Shown here: in pieces, positions 11,803 to 28,571 of the stretch
Layout: each line of letters starts with the position of its first letter
Position numbering within the stretch: position 1 is the first letter of the stretch
Assembly (NCBI GenBank): GCA_024699855.1
Contig: JAMPIQ010000003.1
Location: forward strand, 9,796,001-9,860,000
Direction of reading: 5' to 3'
DNA from: Aphelenchoides besseyi
Taxonomy: Eukaryota; Nematoda; Chromadorea; Rhabditida; Aphelenchoididae
Length of the DNA: 64,000 nt
Notes under the pieces: generated by a model
Databases searched by the model: none
What the model saw: the letters and a program-made list of their open reading frames with translations, nothing else
What the model was told of the DNA's origin: nothing
Program-made: the position numbers and the translations under genes

Positions 11803-14800
11803 TTAAGAGAGCCTTGACGGCTTGCGGTTGAGAACTTCGAGGAACTGAGTGAAGAAATAACGACTTCCGGGAACCGAGATTTCGCCTTTAGCTATGAGAT
11901 CCATTGAGATTTTAGCTTTTTCAATCCATTCATTTTGTTCGTTGTCTTTGAGTCGAGCTTCCAATTCATCGAAATGAATATCCGCCGTATCGCGCTCAAC
12001 ACGAATAAACGCAAGAAATGTTTCGCGAACTTGATCTCGCGGTGGTAGTGCGTTCAAATGCCATTGGATGAGATGTCGTCGATATTCGGCCAAAAAGTCA
12101 TTGGATCCAAGAATTCGCAGAATCAGAAACGACGAATGAGTGGTGTAGAGAAAGGTCAGAATTCGAATGGCCGCTTCTGATTCTTCAGTTAAAAGGACGC
12201 GATCGATCCAAGTGATGACGTTATGACTGATCTTGTTCAGTTCTTCTGCCGTATAATCTGTCGTCTAAAGCCCTCAAGTTAAAATTGCTATCAAACTTAA
12301 TTCCAACCGATTCTTGCTTTTCATTGAAGTAGAGAGCCAAAGCAACAATACGGAAATCTCGACACTTCTGATGAATCGACAAATCTGATGTTCGCGCCTT
12401 CATGCCCTTCAAAGCCATTTCTCTACAAAACTTGTTAGTAGAAACGATAAAATCTTACAAATCACTTACTTTACCAAAACACCAAATACACCCGGCCAAC
12501 GGTTATCGCCGTTGATTTCGGCAATAAACTCAAAGAATAAACGTTCGGTTTTGGCCAAAACCGCCTCGGCTCCCGGTTCCGTTTTCTTTGCATTCGTTCG
12601 AACTGTTGGCCACAAATCGAATATCGGTTGTTCACGGATGAAATCAATGAGCGTATGAACAAGTTTGACTGTTGTTAGCTCTTTTGTTTTGTCCGTTTGA
12701 TTCGACAACCATCGTTCTAATCCCAAATTAAACTTCTTCGCCGCTTCGGCCGGAGTCTGTTTGGGTTGATTTCGAACTCCACGATCTTCGGTCAATTTGC
12801 TCAAAACGTCTTTGATGAAATTCAATGAGTCTGCTGCCGTTGAGTTGCGAGTGCGAGTGCTACAAATTGAAAGTATATCGTTTGTATATTCAACTACATT
12901 ACTCACCTTGGACCCTCGAGTTGAGTTGTTTTAATTGGAGACGCAAAACGACGACGACGAGTTGCGATTGCCGGCGCTTCGAAGACGTCGATAAGTTGAG
13001 CTCGTTTCGAAGATTGTGGTTGAGAAGATGTCGATGGTGCGGGAACTTCTATTGCTGGTTTTTTAGTTGCTGTGAATTCATCGGTCTTCTCCGTGACCGC
13101 CAAAGTCCCACGTCGTTTACGCGTATTTTCGGGTGGAACTTTCGGTGTTTTCTTTGGTTTCGGTTTTTCGATTAACTTTGATGTCATTGGTTTGAGGTTT
13201 GTCGATTGTGGTATTTCAACTTCTTTCGATTTCGACTTCTCCACGATCACAGGCATTTCGGGTTCAGTAGTTTTTGGTGCCTCGATCTCTTTCAAAGGTC
13301 CTAAAACATGTTTAATTAAGGTCTAATCATAAATTTAAGGAGTAGAAGAAGGAATTTGCCTAATAATACTACAAGATATACATAAGGTTGAGAAAATAAG
13401 TAGTTTCTTGGAATCGTTAGGTAGTTATGTCGTGTTAAAATGCTAACACAATTACGCAAATTTTGTTTTTCTCAACAAAAAACGACCAATTAACACAAAA
13501 TGATCGTTTTAACGCTTTTTTCAGCTACAAGAACTAACCTGTTTTCATTTGTTCCGTTAACTCGTCATCTGATTTCTCAAATCCCGCACTTTCAATGGCC
13601 GTTGATGGATCTTTTTCGAGTTCACGTTCAAGAACCGCGCTCATTTCATCGATTTCACTGTCACCTTCTTCCTCGGTTGCAGCCTCAACCATTTTCTTGA
13701 CGGCACGGCGTTTCGGCGACGTGACAGCTAAAGCTTTCGTTGGTTTTGCTTTTGTTTTGCGTGTTGTCTGTCGAGTACGAGGTGTCGGCTGAACCGTCGA
13801 TTTTTCAACTTCTGGCATCTGAAGTGGTGGCAATTTGAAAGACGAAGCTCTTGCTCTTAAGCGTTTCGTTGGCGATAATTTGATAAGTGGCTTGACAGGT
13901 GATTTGTTTGACGATTTGACTGTTGCGTTGGTTTGTCTTTTGGCTGGTGATCTTTTTGATGATTTGGATGCCGATTTGGGGGATGAGAGCTGCGGACTTT
14001 CAACTTCATTCTCGGCGTTTTCCGACTCGATCTCATCCTCTTCCTCACTCTCGTCCATTAACGCATCCATTAGCAAATTAGCCGTAATTGTTTCGTCGAC
14101 TTTTGACTTCTTCGGCGATCGTTTGGAAGTTTTGGATTTTGCATTTGCCAACTGAAATCGCAGAATCCAACAGAAAAAGTGTAAGAACCTACCAATTTTG
14201 TCCTATCGTTGGTATGCAACATTCCATACATTTTCTAAACACCGAAAGTTATCCACACGAACAACTAACGCTTACCATCAAAACTTCGCCGGATGTCACA
14301 ACCCGATTGGCCATTTCGTGGTATCGCGCATCCAACACTTGAACTCGTTGCATCGCTTTTGCCAAAGTTGTTTCAACGACTTGTAAACGCTGAGCAGCTG
14401 CCTAAAAACCAATTGGACACAACGAAAAGAACGAAAACCAACCGCGTTGTTTGCCGCTTCGTTACGAGAAAACGTCAACTGCTCGTTTAAAGTTTCGTTT
14501 CGTGACTGAAGAGCAATGATCTGTTCACGCGTTTGAATGTGTTTCTGTTGTTCTTCAGTCAGTTTGCTTTGCAGGATGGCTATGTAACTGGCGCGATCGT
14601 TTACGGATCGTTCCAGCTGCTCTTTTTGCTGAAACTCAATGGCCACTCACACTTGAAAAGTCGAATGACAAACCTTCAGAACCTCTTGATGTTGACGATT
14701 TCGTTCGTTGGCCGCAAGCACCAAATCGAAGGCTCGATCGGCGTTCTCTTTGTACGCCGCACAGCGTGGACACATCGGCGGTACTCCCGGTTGTTGCGAC

Positions 14801-15041
14801 TGCCGAGGCGATGGAAGTCGATCTTCCTCTTCTTCGTTGTTGCTCGTACTTGGCCGTTCTGATTCGTCGGGTTGAGATTCCTCCAAATCTAAACATTCAA
14901 TGAAAAGTTAAAACCTGTTAGCAACTAACCTTCATCAACGACGATTCGTATCCGAGTACATTCAATTCCTTGAGAGTTTACGTACTTCTCCAACGTTCCA
15001 CCTTTCAAGACCTCCACTTCCGAAGTAGTGTCGCCGGACAT
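11803..15041 (-). CDS. Unrecognised coiled-coil, basic low-complexity nuclear-type protein
   Basis: The start at 15041 follows a likely acceptor. Exon 1 (15041-14930) encodes MSGDTTSEVEVLKGG. Exon 2 from 14888 is acidic and contains the Cys pair MCPRCAAY. After a 45-nt intron comes a coiled coil of about 110 residues (from QKEQLERSVNDRAS to HEMANRVVTSGEV). Next is a long Ser/Lys/Pro/Arg-rich disordered segment with repeated SP and K-S-P motifs (about 14150-12905), suggesting nuclear or chromatin localisation. The C-terminal third (about 12840-11806) is a folded helical domain (for example LVHTLIDFIREQPIFDLW and YRRHLIQWHLNALPP). The stop is at 11803-11805. I do not recognise the family. The layout is a scaffold type with a dimerising N terminus and a C-terminal interaction domain. 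It lies downstream of cullin-1 on the same strand, with 0.9 kb between. Confidence 0.75.
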
Positions 15042-15942
15042 CTGAATACAAAAAAGTTAACTGAAGAGTTTGAACCGATTAAAAGAACTATTCTAACTTC
15101 ATTGATAAATCATGAAGAACAGAATGATAGACTCCAAGACGTGAAAACAATCCAAACGAAAGTTAGGAACAAAGTCGACAAACACTCCTCAGTAAATTAC
15201 TTTGTATTCACAAAGCTCTTTATTTCTATCTGTTGATCGATTTAAGAAATACTACAAAGTGAATAGCCAGCAAACAAACTTTCGTCATATTGATACTTTC
15301 TTGTTTATTTACTCTAGCTTTTTATTCAAAAGTCACTTGCGAGACCACACGCCGTGTTTCTCGTTCTGACTTGTCAAAAACTCTTCACTCAACAGCTGTG
15401 TGGTCCGAAAATAGTCCTCAGCTCACTATTGAATAAAGCAAAGAATCAACAATCAACTACGAGTGTTAATGTGCTATTGCTTTACATTTTTAGCAATTGA
15501 TTCCGATTATTGGACGAATCCGATGATTGAAATTGGAATTTAACTATCTCATCATGACCACAGCATTATACCACACACAACGAATGGCAGTAAATTTAGT
15601 TGTCCGTAACATCAAAGCGATATGTGTGGTAAAATTGATCGTAAATCAAGAATCCATCTAATTGTCTTTCCGAATAGTTGCCGTTCACTTTGAAAGCAAT
15701 AAAGTTAACTCTTATGTCCTAACAATCGTTTCCACAGTTTATACGATCCTTTTATATAACATAATTGTTAGTGAAGACCGGTACGTAAACGTACGAAATA
15801 GCTTCAAAATCATAACCGTATGAGAACATAAAAATCAACAGGATGAGGGAAATGTTTTTGTAAAAAGAGTTGGAAAATGAAGATCATCGTGTAAACTCAG
15901 TTTGATGAGTAGCATTGAATATTATAGAAGAGGTTTAGAACT
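15042..15942. other. Intergenic, nothing recognised
   Basis: About 900 bp between the cullin-1 stop and the start of the downstream coiled-coil gene. It is AT-rich. I see no convincing gene, RNA or repeat on either strand. Confidence 0.4.
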
Positions 15943-18753
<2,811 letters not shown>

Positions 18754-19441
18754 AATCAAAACTAAAACCAAAATCGAATGGTGGTTGCCATCGAGTACGA
18801 TACACGCGATATGTTTGTTCGAACGCACATGAGAACAAACAACCACGGAAATCACATGAACATTCAGGTGCTGTTTGATCCCAATATCTATACTAAGATT
18901 GCAATTGACTTACAAATATTGTAAATGAAATAGTAGACAGATCGTACCACGTGAATTGAAATCCGATGGATTTGAAGTGAGGCTCCGAAATCAACAAAAA
19001 CGATGACCACCAGCAGGCGGCGACTCAATTTCTCCAGCTGCTACCTGAGCTTTGGCCTTCTGTTATTGTTGACTACAACACATCTTCTCCATCAAACATT
19101 AGATTATCGTTACCATTGCTAAGATTCAAGAACTATAGTGTTCAACAATTAGCCACTAAATCAATTATAAGCACTAAGACAATAAAGAACTTCATGGTCG
19201 ATAGTTTTAGATAACTTTTCTATGGCTTTTAGCTTTCTCTGGAAAGATTCGAAAAGAATTACAAATGAAATTTAGTTGGCAATTGATCTTTGAAGGTTAT
19301 TCTTAATATGTTCACTTGTGTATACTATGAAGGTCTCCACAATGTCATACATTGGATGAACTTCTTCAAACCCTCAAACACATGAATCAACTTTATGGTA
19401 ACAAAGTCATTCGCATCTGTTAAAGTTCGGTTGTCTTTTGG
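18754..19441. other. Divergent intergenic region, cullin-1 / Ig-like gene
   Basis: About 690 bp of AT-rich sequence between two divergent starts. It must hold both promoters. No gene, RNA or repeat recognised. Confidence 0.4.
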
Positions 19442-20293
19442 ATGAAAAGTTTGGTCTTTTTGTTGCTATTGTTCCTGCTATCGGAATCACGACGTTACGA
19501 TGTGGAATGTCCGTTTCTCACCGATCGTGAGTACCGAGATCGTTTAGCTCGTGGTCGATGTCCGAGAAAACCAATTCCATCACCAACATCGTGAGTTCAA
19601 ATTTCAAACTCATGTGCTCGTTTTTGGTTCATCTCCAGCACCACCAAAACTGTCTCGTGGATTGTTGCCAGTTGACGCCAAAAAGAAGTTACTCAAATTC
19701 ATTTTCCTCAACAAACAGCGACTCGTCAACATCACGATGAAGACCGATAGTTTGATTCACTACGAAGTGATTGAGGGGTCATTTGTGGAAATTGGTTGTG
19801 ATACAAAAGGAATTAACGAATTATGTTTCTATTCTTTATCTATTACCCAAATGTTTTCAGACTCAAATCTACTGGTTCTTCAACGGACTTCCTCTCGACT
19901 CTTCTGATTTCAATTGGCGAATACAAACCACCGATTCGAATCGTCGCATCTTCTTAGCCCCAGTTTTACGGCGTTTTGATGTTGGAGTATTCGAGTGTTA
20001 CGTGGATAAAACGTCCAGTGGATCGGTTCGCTTGAATGTAGAAACCATTTGGGTGAATGAACTTTGACATCATTTTAAATACGTTTGTTTAGGGAGCTCT
20101 ACTTGAGGGTTTGAAAGCCTATGGAATTGGAGCTGCTTTCAGTCTTCCGATCGTTTTGATTGTCGCCATTTATCGCGTTTATCGACCTGAACAACCGCTG
20201 GAAGATGCGATCTTTGAAACAGAGGCCACGGATTGGTCAATGGAGTTCGACGAGATGATGTTAAATTTGCAGAAGATCGAAAAAGCTCAATAA
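19442..20293 (+). CDS. Small single-pass membrane protein with one Ig-like domain
   Basis: The start at 19442 gives a clear signal peptide (MKSLVFLLLLFLLSES). A short Cys-containing segment (ECPFLTDREY...GRCPRKP) follows, then an Ig-like domain. Its B-strand Cys is in SFVEIGC, its core Trp in QIYWFFNGLPL, and its F-strand Cys in FDVGVFECYVD. The last exon (from about 20095) encodes a membrane segment, GIGAAFSLPIVLIVAIYRVY, and an acidic cytoplasmic tail ending KIEKAQ. The predicted topology is type I cell-surface. The last intron (donor GTGAAT, acceptor TTTAG at ~20094) is clean. The joins at about 19590-19640 and 19800-19860 do not keep phase with canonical GT donors, so the exact exon structure is unresolved. 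AATAAA at 20321-20326. No orthologue recognised. Confidence 0.7.
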
Positions 20294-21323
20294 ACGAACT
20301 TCACATCTCGTTCTATCAAAAATAAAGCCGATTGGTGGAACGAAAATCACATTTTTGCGTGGAATTAGCGCGGCTCATAACTCGACGCACAGTGCTCCGT
20401 AGCAAAAACTGATTAGACCATTAGAGTCCTCTCAGCGAGAGGAGTTTTTTGATAAACAGTGCGTGAAAACCCACCGCCGCGAAAGTGGCTTCCCTTGTTA
20501 GCTTTGATCCCCAAAGTAGCAGTTTGATGGAAACAAAATTTAGGAAGAAGTTATCGAGTTCTAACATGCCGTTTACGTATACGTCGGCATTATGATTCTG
20601 AGGATTATTGCATGGCAATACGTTTGTACAGGCATACAACAGGCACAATTGAAGTGGAGAACATTTTTTGATTTCTACCGTACGTTAAACAATCGGGTTC
20701 CTGTTGCTTGTTCACGTTTTTCTACAATCCAATGCCTTTTGTTTCCAGCAATTTCATCGCATTTTTCTGCAAGAAACAAATCACTTAGATCAACGACGAT
20801 CTCTTCTCTTAAGCTTATGGATATTTCGAAAGGGTTTCGGTAACATTGATTTTCTTAACCCGATTTGTTCGTTAAATGGCATTTCCGTGTTGCTTTATTG
20901 TCAACATTCAAACCTCATAGTATCAAACTTAACCGCAATTCTATGATTCTACTTGTTTTTGTTGAGTATCAGGAATAAACGCAATTTTGGTTCTTGAAGT
21001 TAGGAGCAAAACGTCTAGAAGTCAAACAAAGTTTCTAAGCGTGAAAGACGTTGATTTATGAGACTTTTTCTCATCGCTTAAACATTCTGATTCACGATGT
21101 TACAGGATTTCGTTTGATCGAACTCGTGTATTCGAAGATGAGTTCGGATAACAGATCTGAACATACCGAAGGAATAATAATTAGATTTAATCACACCGTT
21201 AATGAAACAGACAAACAAAACAGACAAAGAAAGGTGCATAAAGCACATGGACACAATGAAGAAGACAAAATGATGGAGATTGTGAATGACGACTATGAAC
21301 GAGAGTATTCGATTAAGGCGAAA
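20294..21323. other. Convergent intergenic region, nothing recognised
   Basis: About 1 kb between the 3' ends of the Ig-like gene and the Hsp110 gene. It contains open frames of 75-158 codons with no recognisable domain or splice logic. I see no RNA gene or repeat. Confidence 0.4.
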
Positions 21324-23854
<2,531 letters not shown>

Positions 23855-24010
23855 TCACAAAAGCGATCGCAATAACTTAGAAGAGTTAAAGAGTTGAAAG
23901 TATTGTTTCTGAAAGAAGGACGATGAGAAACACGAAAACAATTGGAAGTCAAAGTTTGCGCTGACCACGCGGTTTGTGAAGCAAAAAAAGTGAACGAAAT
24001 TTTACGACAT

Positions 24011-24051
24011 TTATATATGAGTGAAGCTGAAGATTCGCGAAAGTACTAGAA
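24011..24051 (-). promoter_or_regulatory. TATA-like box and proximal heat-shock element of hsp110
   Basis: An A/T-rich TATATAA-like stretch (24011-24018, read on the minus strand) lies about 180 bp upstream of the Hsp110 start. Just beyond it is TTCgcGAAagTACtaGAA (24034-24051). These are four alternating TTC/GAA units with 2-bp spacing and one mismatch (TAC for TTC), the arrangement bound by HSF trimers. The position next to a TATA-like box upstream of a heat-shock gene supports function. Promoter activity is inferred. Confidence 0.6.
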
Positions 24052-24230
24052 ACTACATAGACTCGAAAGCCGAAAGAAACTCGACGAGATTTCGAAATCG
24101 ACGGCTCCTCCGAATCCACGAGTTTCACGGCCAACATCCGAATCACTCGACCATAAGGGCCAAAAGAGAACCGTTACGCAGAAACGATTGGGGTTAAAAG
24201 ACCCACCAAACAGTTCAAAATACTCGACGT

Positions 24231-24248
24231 TTCTGGAGAATTCATGAA
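24231..24248 (-). promoter_or_regulatory. Distal heat-shock element
   Basis: TTCtgGAGaaTTCatGAA: four alternating units with 2-bp spacing and one mismatch (GAG for GAA). It lies about 400 bp upstream of the Hsp110 start and about 200 bp upstream of the divergent exostosin start, so it could serve either gene. Confidence 0.5.
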
Positions 24249-24325
24249 AATTGACGTACAGACGGGTCGACTCTTTTCGTTGGGCCCAAAGAGCGCGATG
24301 GGTGGAGTCGTGGGTCGAAAGGTTT

Positions 24326-24337
24326 TTTGGCGCCAAA
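24326..24337. promoter_or_regulatory. Palindromic E2F-type site
   Basis: TTTGGCGCCAAA is a perfect 12-bp palindrome made of two overlapping TTTSSCGC E2F consensus sites. It lies about 110 bp upstream of the exostosin start, in the divergent Hsp110/exostosin promoter. Function is inferred from the motif only. Confidence 0.4.
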
Positions 24338-24449
24338 TTTGAAGACCAGTTTTTTGATTTGGCATTTTCATCGAGAGTTTAACCAAGAAATCAACGAACG
24401 TGTTAGCGTAGACATCTGTTCCACAAAAATGAGTTAACAATCGCAACCA

Positions 24450-27073
24450 ATGAAGTTATGGGCACGTTATTGTTTGGCGTTGGTATTCGGCATTTTAACG
24501 ATAACGTTGATTCTCCACTATTATTCTTTGTCGCATGGTCAACTCAAAGTTGAAAAGACCGCAGAACAAGGTTTCTATTTGGAATCAACGGCAATTCAAT
24601 TTCTCGATGAGCGTCTGGTCCGTGAATTTGAGCGAGATCAACTAAACGGTCCGAAGAAGTGAGTTGAATTTGAAAAAGATTGTTGGAATTCTTGTGTTTC
24701 AGAAAGGACTATCGAAAATGTTCGATGAGCACGTGCTTCAATTACACGAAATGTCTGTGGAAACCGTTTCGTGTTTACGTCTATCCGACGGCCATCGATT
24801 TGCCAATGTCGTCTGTTTACGAAAAGATTCTGAGAGCCATTCGTGACAGTTTCTATTACACGGAAAAGCCCGAAGAAGCGTGTTTGTTTGTTTTGAGTTT
24901 GGATACCGCGGATCGAGATTGGCGAAGGTTAGTGTTTTCTGTGGTTTCATCTTATTCTTGAATTTCAGTGATAACTATATTCGTGAATTAAGTGCTCGAA
25001 TCCAGTCGTTGCCTTCGGATTTGTGGAACAACGGGCGCAACCACTTGATTTTTAACTTGTATTATGGCACTTATCCCAACTATTCGCCTAAAGACATCGG
25101 ATTTGATCCACAAAATGCCATCATGGCTTGGGCAAGTGCCGGATCGACGATCTTTCGCGACGGTTTTGACATCTCATTTCCGCTCTTTCACGCCGAACAT
25201 CCGCTTCGACGTGCACCTCAGAAGCCGGTAGCCAAAAATCCGTGGGAAGATAGGCATCTCGTGAGCTTCAAAGGCAAACGTTATGTTTATGGAATCGGAT
25301 CAACAACTCGTGATTCGTTGTATCATCTACACAACAATCAATCGACTATCATTGCTACAACCTGCAGACATAATACCGATTGGAAGAAGTTCGAGGATTC
25401 ACGATGTTCGAAAGACAATCGAGAGTACGATCGGTTAGTGACAAGCATCTTCTTATTTTATTGAATTTTTTAGTTACAACTACGCTGATTTGCTCGAGAA
25501 TTCATCCTTTTGTTTAACACCTCGTGGTCGTCGTTTGGGTTCATTTCGTTTCTTGGAAGCCTTAAAGTCGGGATGCATTCCCGTAATTCTGTCCGACGGT
25601 TGGGAGCTGCCGTTTAGCGAGCTTGTTGATTGGACGAAAGCAACGATTATGAGTCATGAGAAAGCTGTTTTCTTTGTAAGTACTTTCTCAAACATTTTCC
25701 TCAGTTTGTTCAGACAACCGATTGGTTGGCGAATATCCCAACGGAGCGGATTGCAAGAATGAAACGTGCAGCTCAGGTTATCTATCACCGTCACTTTAGT
25801 TCAGTCGAAAAGATTGTTTTGTCGACAATTGAGGTTTTGGTCTAATTTCACTTTATAGCCAAGTTTTATGTTTAGATCGTCGCAAAACGCGTTCAATTTG
25901 CTGACCAATCAACTGACCATCTTTTCAATTCGCGAACTCAAACTCCAAAATTTACGGCAATCATTCAAGCAACAAAAAGGTTCTCAAGTCGTCTGAACAA
26001 AATGATCATTGGAGCTACAGAGTTAAAGGAAGTCGATAAGGTTAATCGAATTGTGAAGACTCATACCAACACTCGTATTTCAGTTTATCGTTTTGTGGCC
26101 AAAATCTCGTGGTCAGCCTCCCGAATCGACGGCATTCAATTCACTTCGACAATCAGTGGAATTCGTTCAAGTCAACGAAATGGTGAGTTCAAAAAAGAAG
26201 AAGCAAACCTCATGGCTAAATTGACTGTCATTGTAAATCAGACAATACATGCGAATTGTACATTCATCGGTCAGCTTCCTAGCACTTTCAATTCGAAGCG
26301 CCTAACCACTACACCACACGCGTCGCTTCTTTACGTTCACAAATTGACCACATGGTTTGCAGGACCAAAGGAATTTATTCAATCTGGACGAAAGCAGATT
26401 CCCAATAGATTCCAATTTTGTTATCACTTTGGACGAACGTATCAGGTTCAACATCACTGAACTGCGACTTCTAATCAAGCACTCAGTCAAACAACCGAAT
26501 CGACTGATCACTTATCACGCTCTCAGTCATCAGTTAGGCGATTTGATTTCACCGAGTAATGAAAACTCAACAACCTCTACGACTATTGAAACAAAAGTAG
26601 CAGCCAATCTATTGAACGTACGCGCTTTTCAAGTTGTTCCACCACTTCGAGCTGCCAACTCGACCCAACGAAACGCCCGATTCAACTTCTCGATCGGTCT
26701 TCTTCATTTTGCTGCCTTCTCTCGCCATCTACTTTGTGACTACACCGCTACATCGGCCGTTGCCACAGCTCTAAAGTTGACAGCCTCCTTAATTCCTCAA
26801 TGTCCCGTAGTGCTCTTCAATTCCTTTCTGGCCGATCGAACTCTCCAACCACCGATTCTCATTGGCAACGGACAACTTCCGGCCTTTGCCCTACAGAACC
26901 GGGCGTATTACTTGTGCATAAACAAGGTAAGGAACCCCTCTTTTCCAACTCCAAATCTTCTAGATCGTTCGCTCCGGTTACGAGAACTTCGAAGCTCCCT
27001 TATTGACTTCACATATTCGCCATCTGCTCAGTTAATCTTAACCGAAATACGTGGTAATCGTTTTTGTTTGTAA
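24450..27073 (+). CDS. Exostosin-1-like heparan sulfate polymerase with divergent GT64 half
   Basis: Golgi type II membrane protein of heparan sulfate chain elongation. The start at 24450 gives a short cytoplasmic tail and signal anchor ([20 protein letters not shown]). The exostosin/GT47 domain follows: [72 protein letters not shown] and [10 protein letters not shown]. It matches EXT1 closely. The C-terminal GT64 half is recognisable only by alignment: [38 protein letters not shown], then a hydrophobic stretch ending [12 protein letters not shown]. Where EXT1 has a DxD-type LDED motif this protein reads LDER, and the usual CEDILMNF region reads CPVVLFNSF. The GlcNAc-transferase site therefore looks lost. 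Introns are short. AATAAA at 27085-27090. EXT1 orthology is likely; EXT2 is less so. Confidence 0.85.
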
Positions 27074-27331
27074 ATGAAATTGTAAATAAACTCTAAATCA
27101 AACTTCTCAATCTTAACGAGTACTTGGAAGTATCCGAATGCCGACTAAATGTCTGCAACAAAACAGCAGAAACTATCGCCTTCAACTTCGTGGGTCACAA
27201 AACGAAAACCCGTAGGGCTCCCAGCTCTCTCTCGTCCTATCTCTCCATTTTCAGAGAAATTTTTTCGCGGACTTAAATTTTCATTCGTGTATTTTATTTT
27301 CTTTTATCACCACTTTTTCAGTCATCTCAAA

Positions 27332-27805
27332 ATGGTCGCCGCTACTGCGAAGAAAACGGATCGCAAATCCAAGAATGCGTTGAACAAGTTGGTTACTCGC
27401 GAGTACACGATCCACATTCACAAGTACATCCACAACATGTAAGTCGATGTGAGGTCGTTGATTTCGTTCATTTGCACGCATTTCAGCGGATTTAAATACC
27501 GTGCGCCACGTGCCATTAAAGAAATCCGCAAGTTTGCCGAGAAGCAAATGGGTACTCCCGATGTTCGAATCGATACCCGTGTCAACAAGTACATCTGGTC
27601 CAAAGGTGTTCGGTAACTTCGACATTATCTTTTTCTTTGTATTCTTCTCGTTTTCAGCAACGTTCCGTACCGCATTCGTGTTCGTTTGTCGCGTCGTCGC
27701 AACGAAGACGAGGACTCTCAACACAAATTGTACACGTTGGTCACCTTCGTTCCTGTCACCAACTTCAAGAAGCTCACCACCGTGAATGTGGATCAGGAGG
27801 ATTGA
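27332..27805 (+). CDS. rpl-31: 60S ribosomal protein eL31
   Basis: Large-subunit ribosomal protein at the peptide exit tunnel. Three exons: 27332-27438, 27487-27612 and 27658-27805, each junction canonical and in phase. The protein (about 126 residues) reads [94 protein letters not shown] and [16 protein letters not shown], matching eL31 end to end. A pyrimidine-rich TTTTTCAG lies just upstream of the ATG, suitable as a trans-splice or 5'-UTR acceptor. Poly(A) signal AATAAA at 27861-27866, overlapping the convergent DHFR 3' end. Confidence 0.98.
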
Positions 27806-27892
27806 AATGACCACTGCCGAGAGAGCGCGTGATTCATTTGTTTGTTATTTGTTGCACGTAAATAAATGAAGTTGTATGTTAAGGCTTTCAAG

Positions 27893-27898
27893 TTTATT
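27893..27898 (-). terminator. Poly(A) signal of DHFR
   Basis: AATAAA on the minus strand, 20 bp past the DHFR stop. It faces the eL31 poly(A) signal at 27861-27866 on the plus strand, so the two transcripts probably overlap tail to tail. Confidence 0.6.
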
Positions 27899-27917
27899 GT
27901 CAAAAATGTACAAGTGA

Positions 27918-28571
27918 TCAGAAGAACATCGTGTTCTTGCGCGTGAACGAAGTCACGTACCATTGAATACCCTTTTCCTCGACTCGCTCCAACGGCTTGA
28001 AGTCCTCATTCTCTTCGTATTCGTCCCATGGAATTGGCGGAAAGAAGACGTCCGCATCGAACTCGGCTTCGATTCGCGTCAGAATCAATTTATGCGTCCA
28101 CGGATGTGTGAGTCCCATTCGATAGATTTCCGCTCCACCTGCATTCCAAATCGTTTCCAATTTGTCGGCGAACGCCGGATTCCGCGTCAGAATGTCCAGT
28201 GCCTCGTCCAACTCCTGGACTATGACAATGTTTTGCTCCGTCTGGAACACCCTCATCAACACAAGTTTAAGCCTATTGGAACTCACATCAATCACAGGTG
28301 ATAGTGTTCGACTCAGAATCACAGAGATCCGATCGCGAAGTGGACGAAATTTTGCCGGTATACTCTCCCAACATCGACGGCCCATGATCACCGCATTGAT
28401 GCGTCGCGGATCGGAGGTTCGTTTTGTTTCGCGAACAAAATGCGCGTATTCTTTGGGCAAACGCCATGGAAGATCGTTGTTTTTGCCGATGGCAAACTTC
28501 GCATCCACAGCAGCAATCAAGTTCATTGGTTTCGGTTTTCCGATGGACGACGAAGCTGGAGAGTTGGACAT
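27918..28571 (-). CDS. dhfr-1: Dihydrofolate reductase
   Basis: NADPH-dependent reduction of dihydrofolate to tetrahydrofolate for thymidylate and purine synthesis. The start at 28571 gives a short tail, then MNLIAAVDAKFAIGKNNDLP. Conserved features are PWRLPKEYAHF (catalytic acid Glu), AVIMGRRCWESIP, RPLRDRISVILSRTL, and the NADPH-binding IWNAGGAEIYRMG. The C-terminal strand has THKLILTRIEAEFDADVFFP. Positions 28286-28242 are a 45-nt intron (GTGAGT...TTCCAG) that happens to be in frame and stop-free. If unspliced it would add 15 residues absent from other DHFRs. The spliced product is about 202 residues, close to the usual ~187. It is the last gene of a same-strand run with MCAT about 310 bp upstream. 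Confidence 0.95.
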   Translation of the reverse strand: MSNSPASSSIGKPKPMNLIAAVDAKFAIGKNNDLPWRLPKEYAHFVRETKRTSDPRRINAVIMGRRCWESIPAKFRPLRDRISVILSRTLSPVIDVSSNRLKLVLMRVFQTEQNIVIVQELDEALDILTRNPAFADKLETIWNAGGAEIYRMGLTHPWTHKLILTRIEAEFDADVFFPPIPWDEYEENEDFKPLERVEEKGIQWYVTSFTRKNTMFF

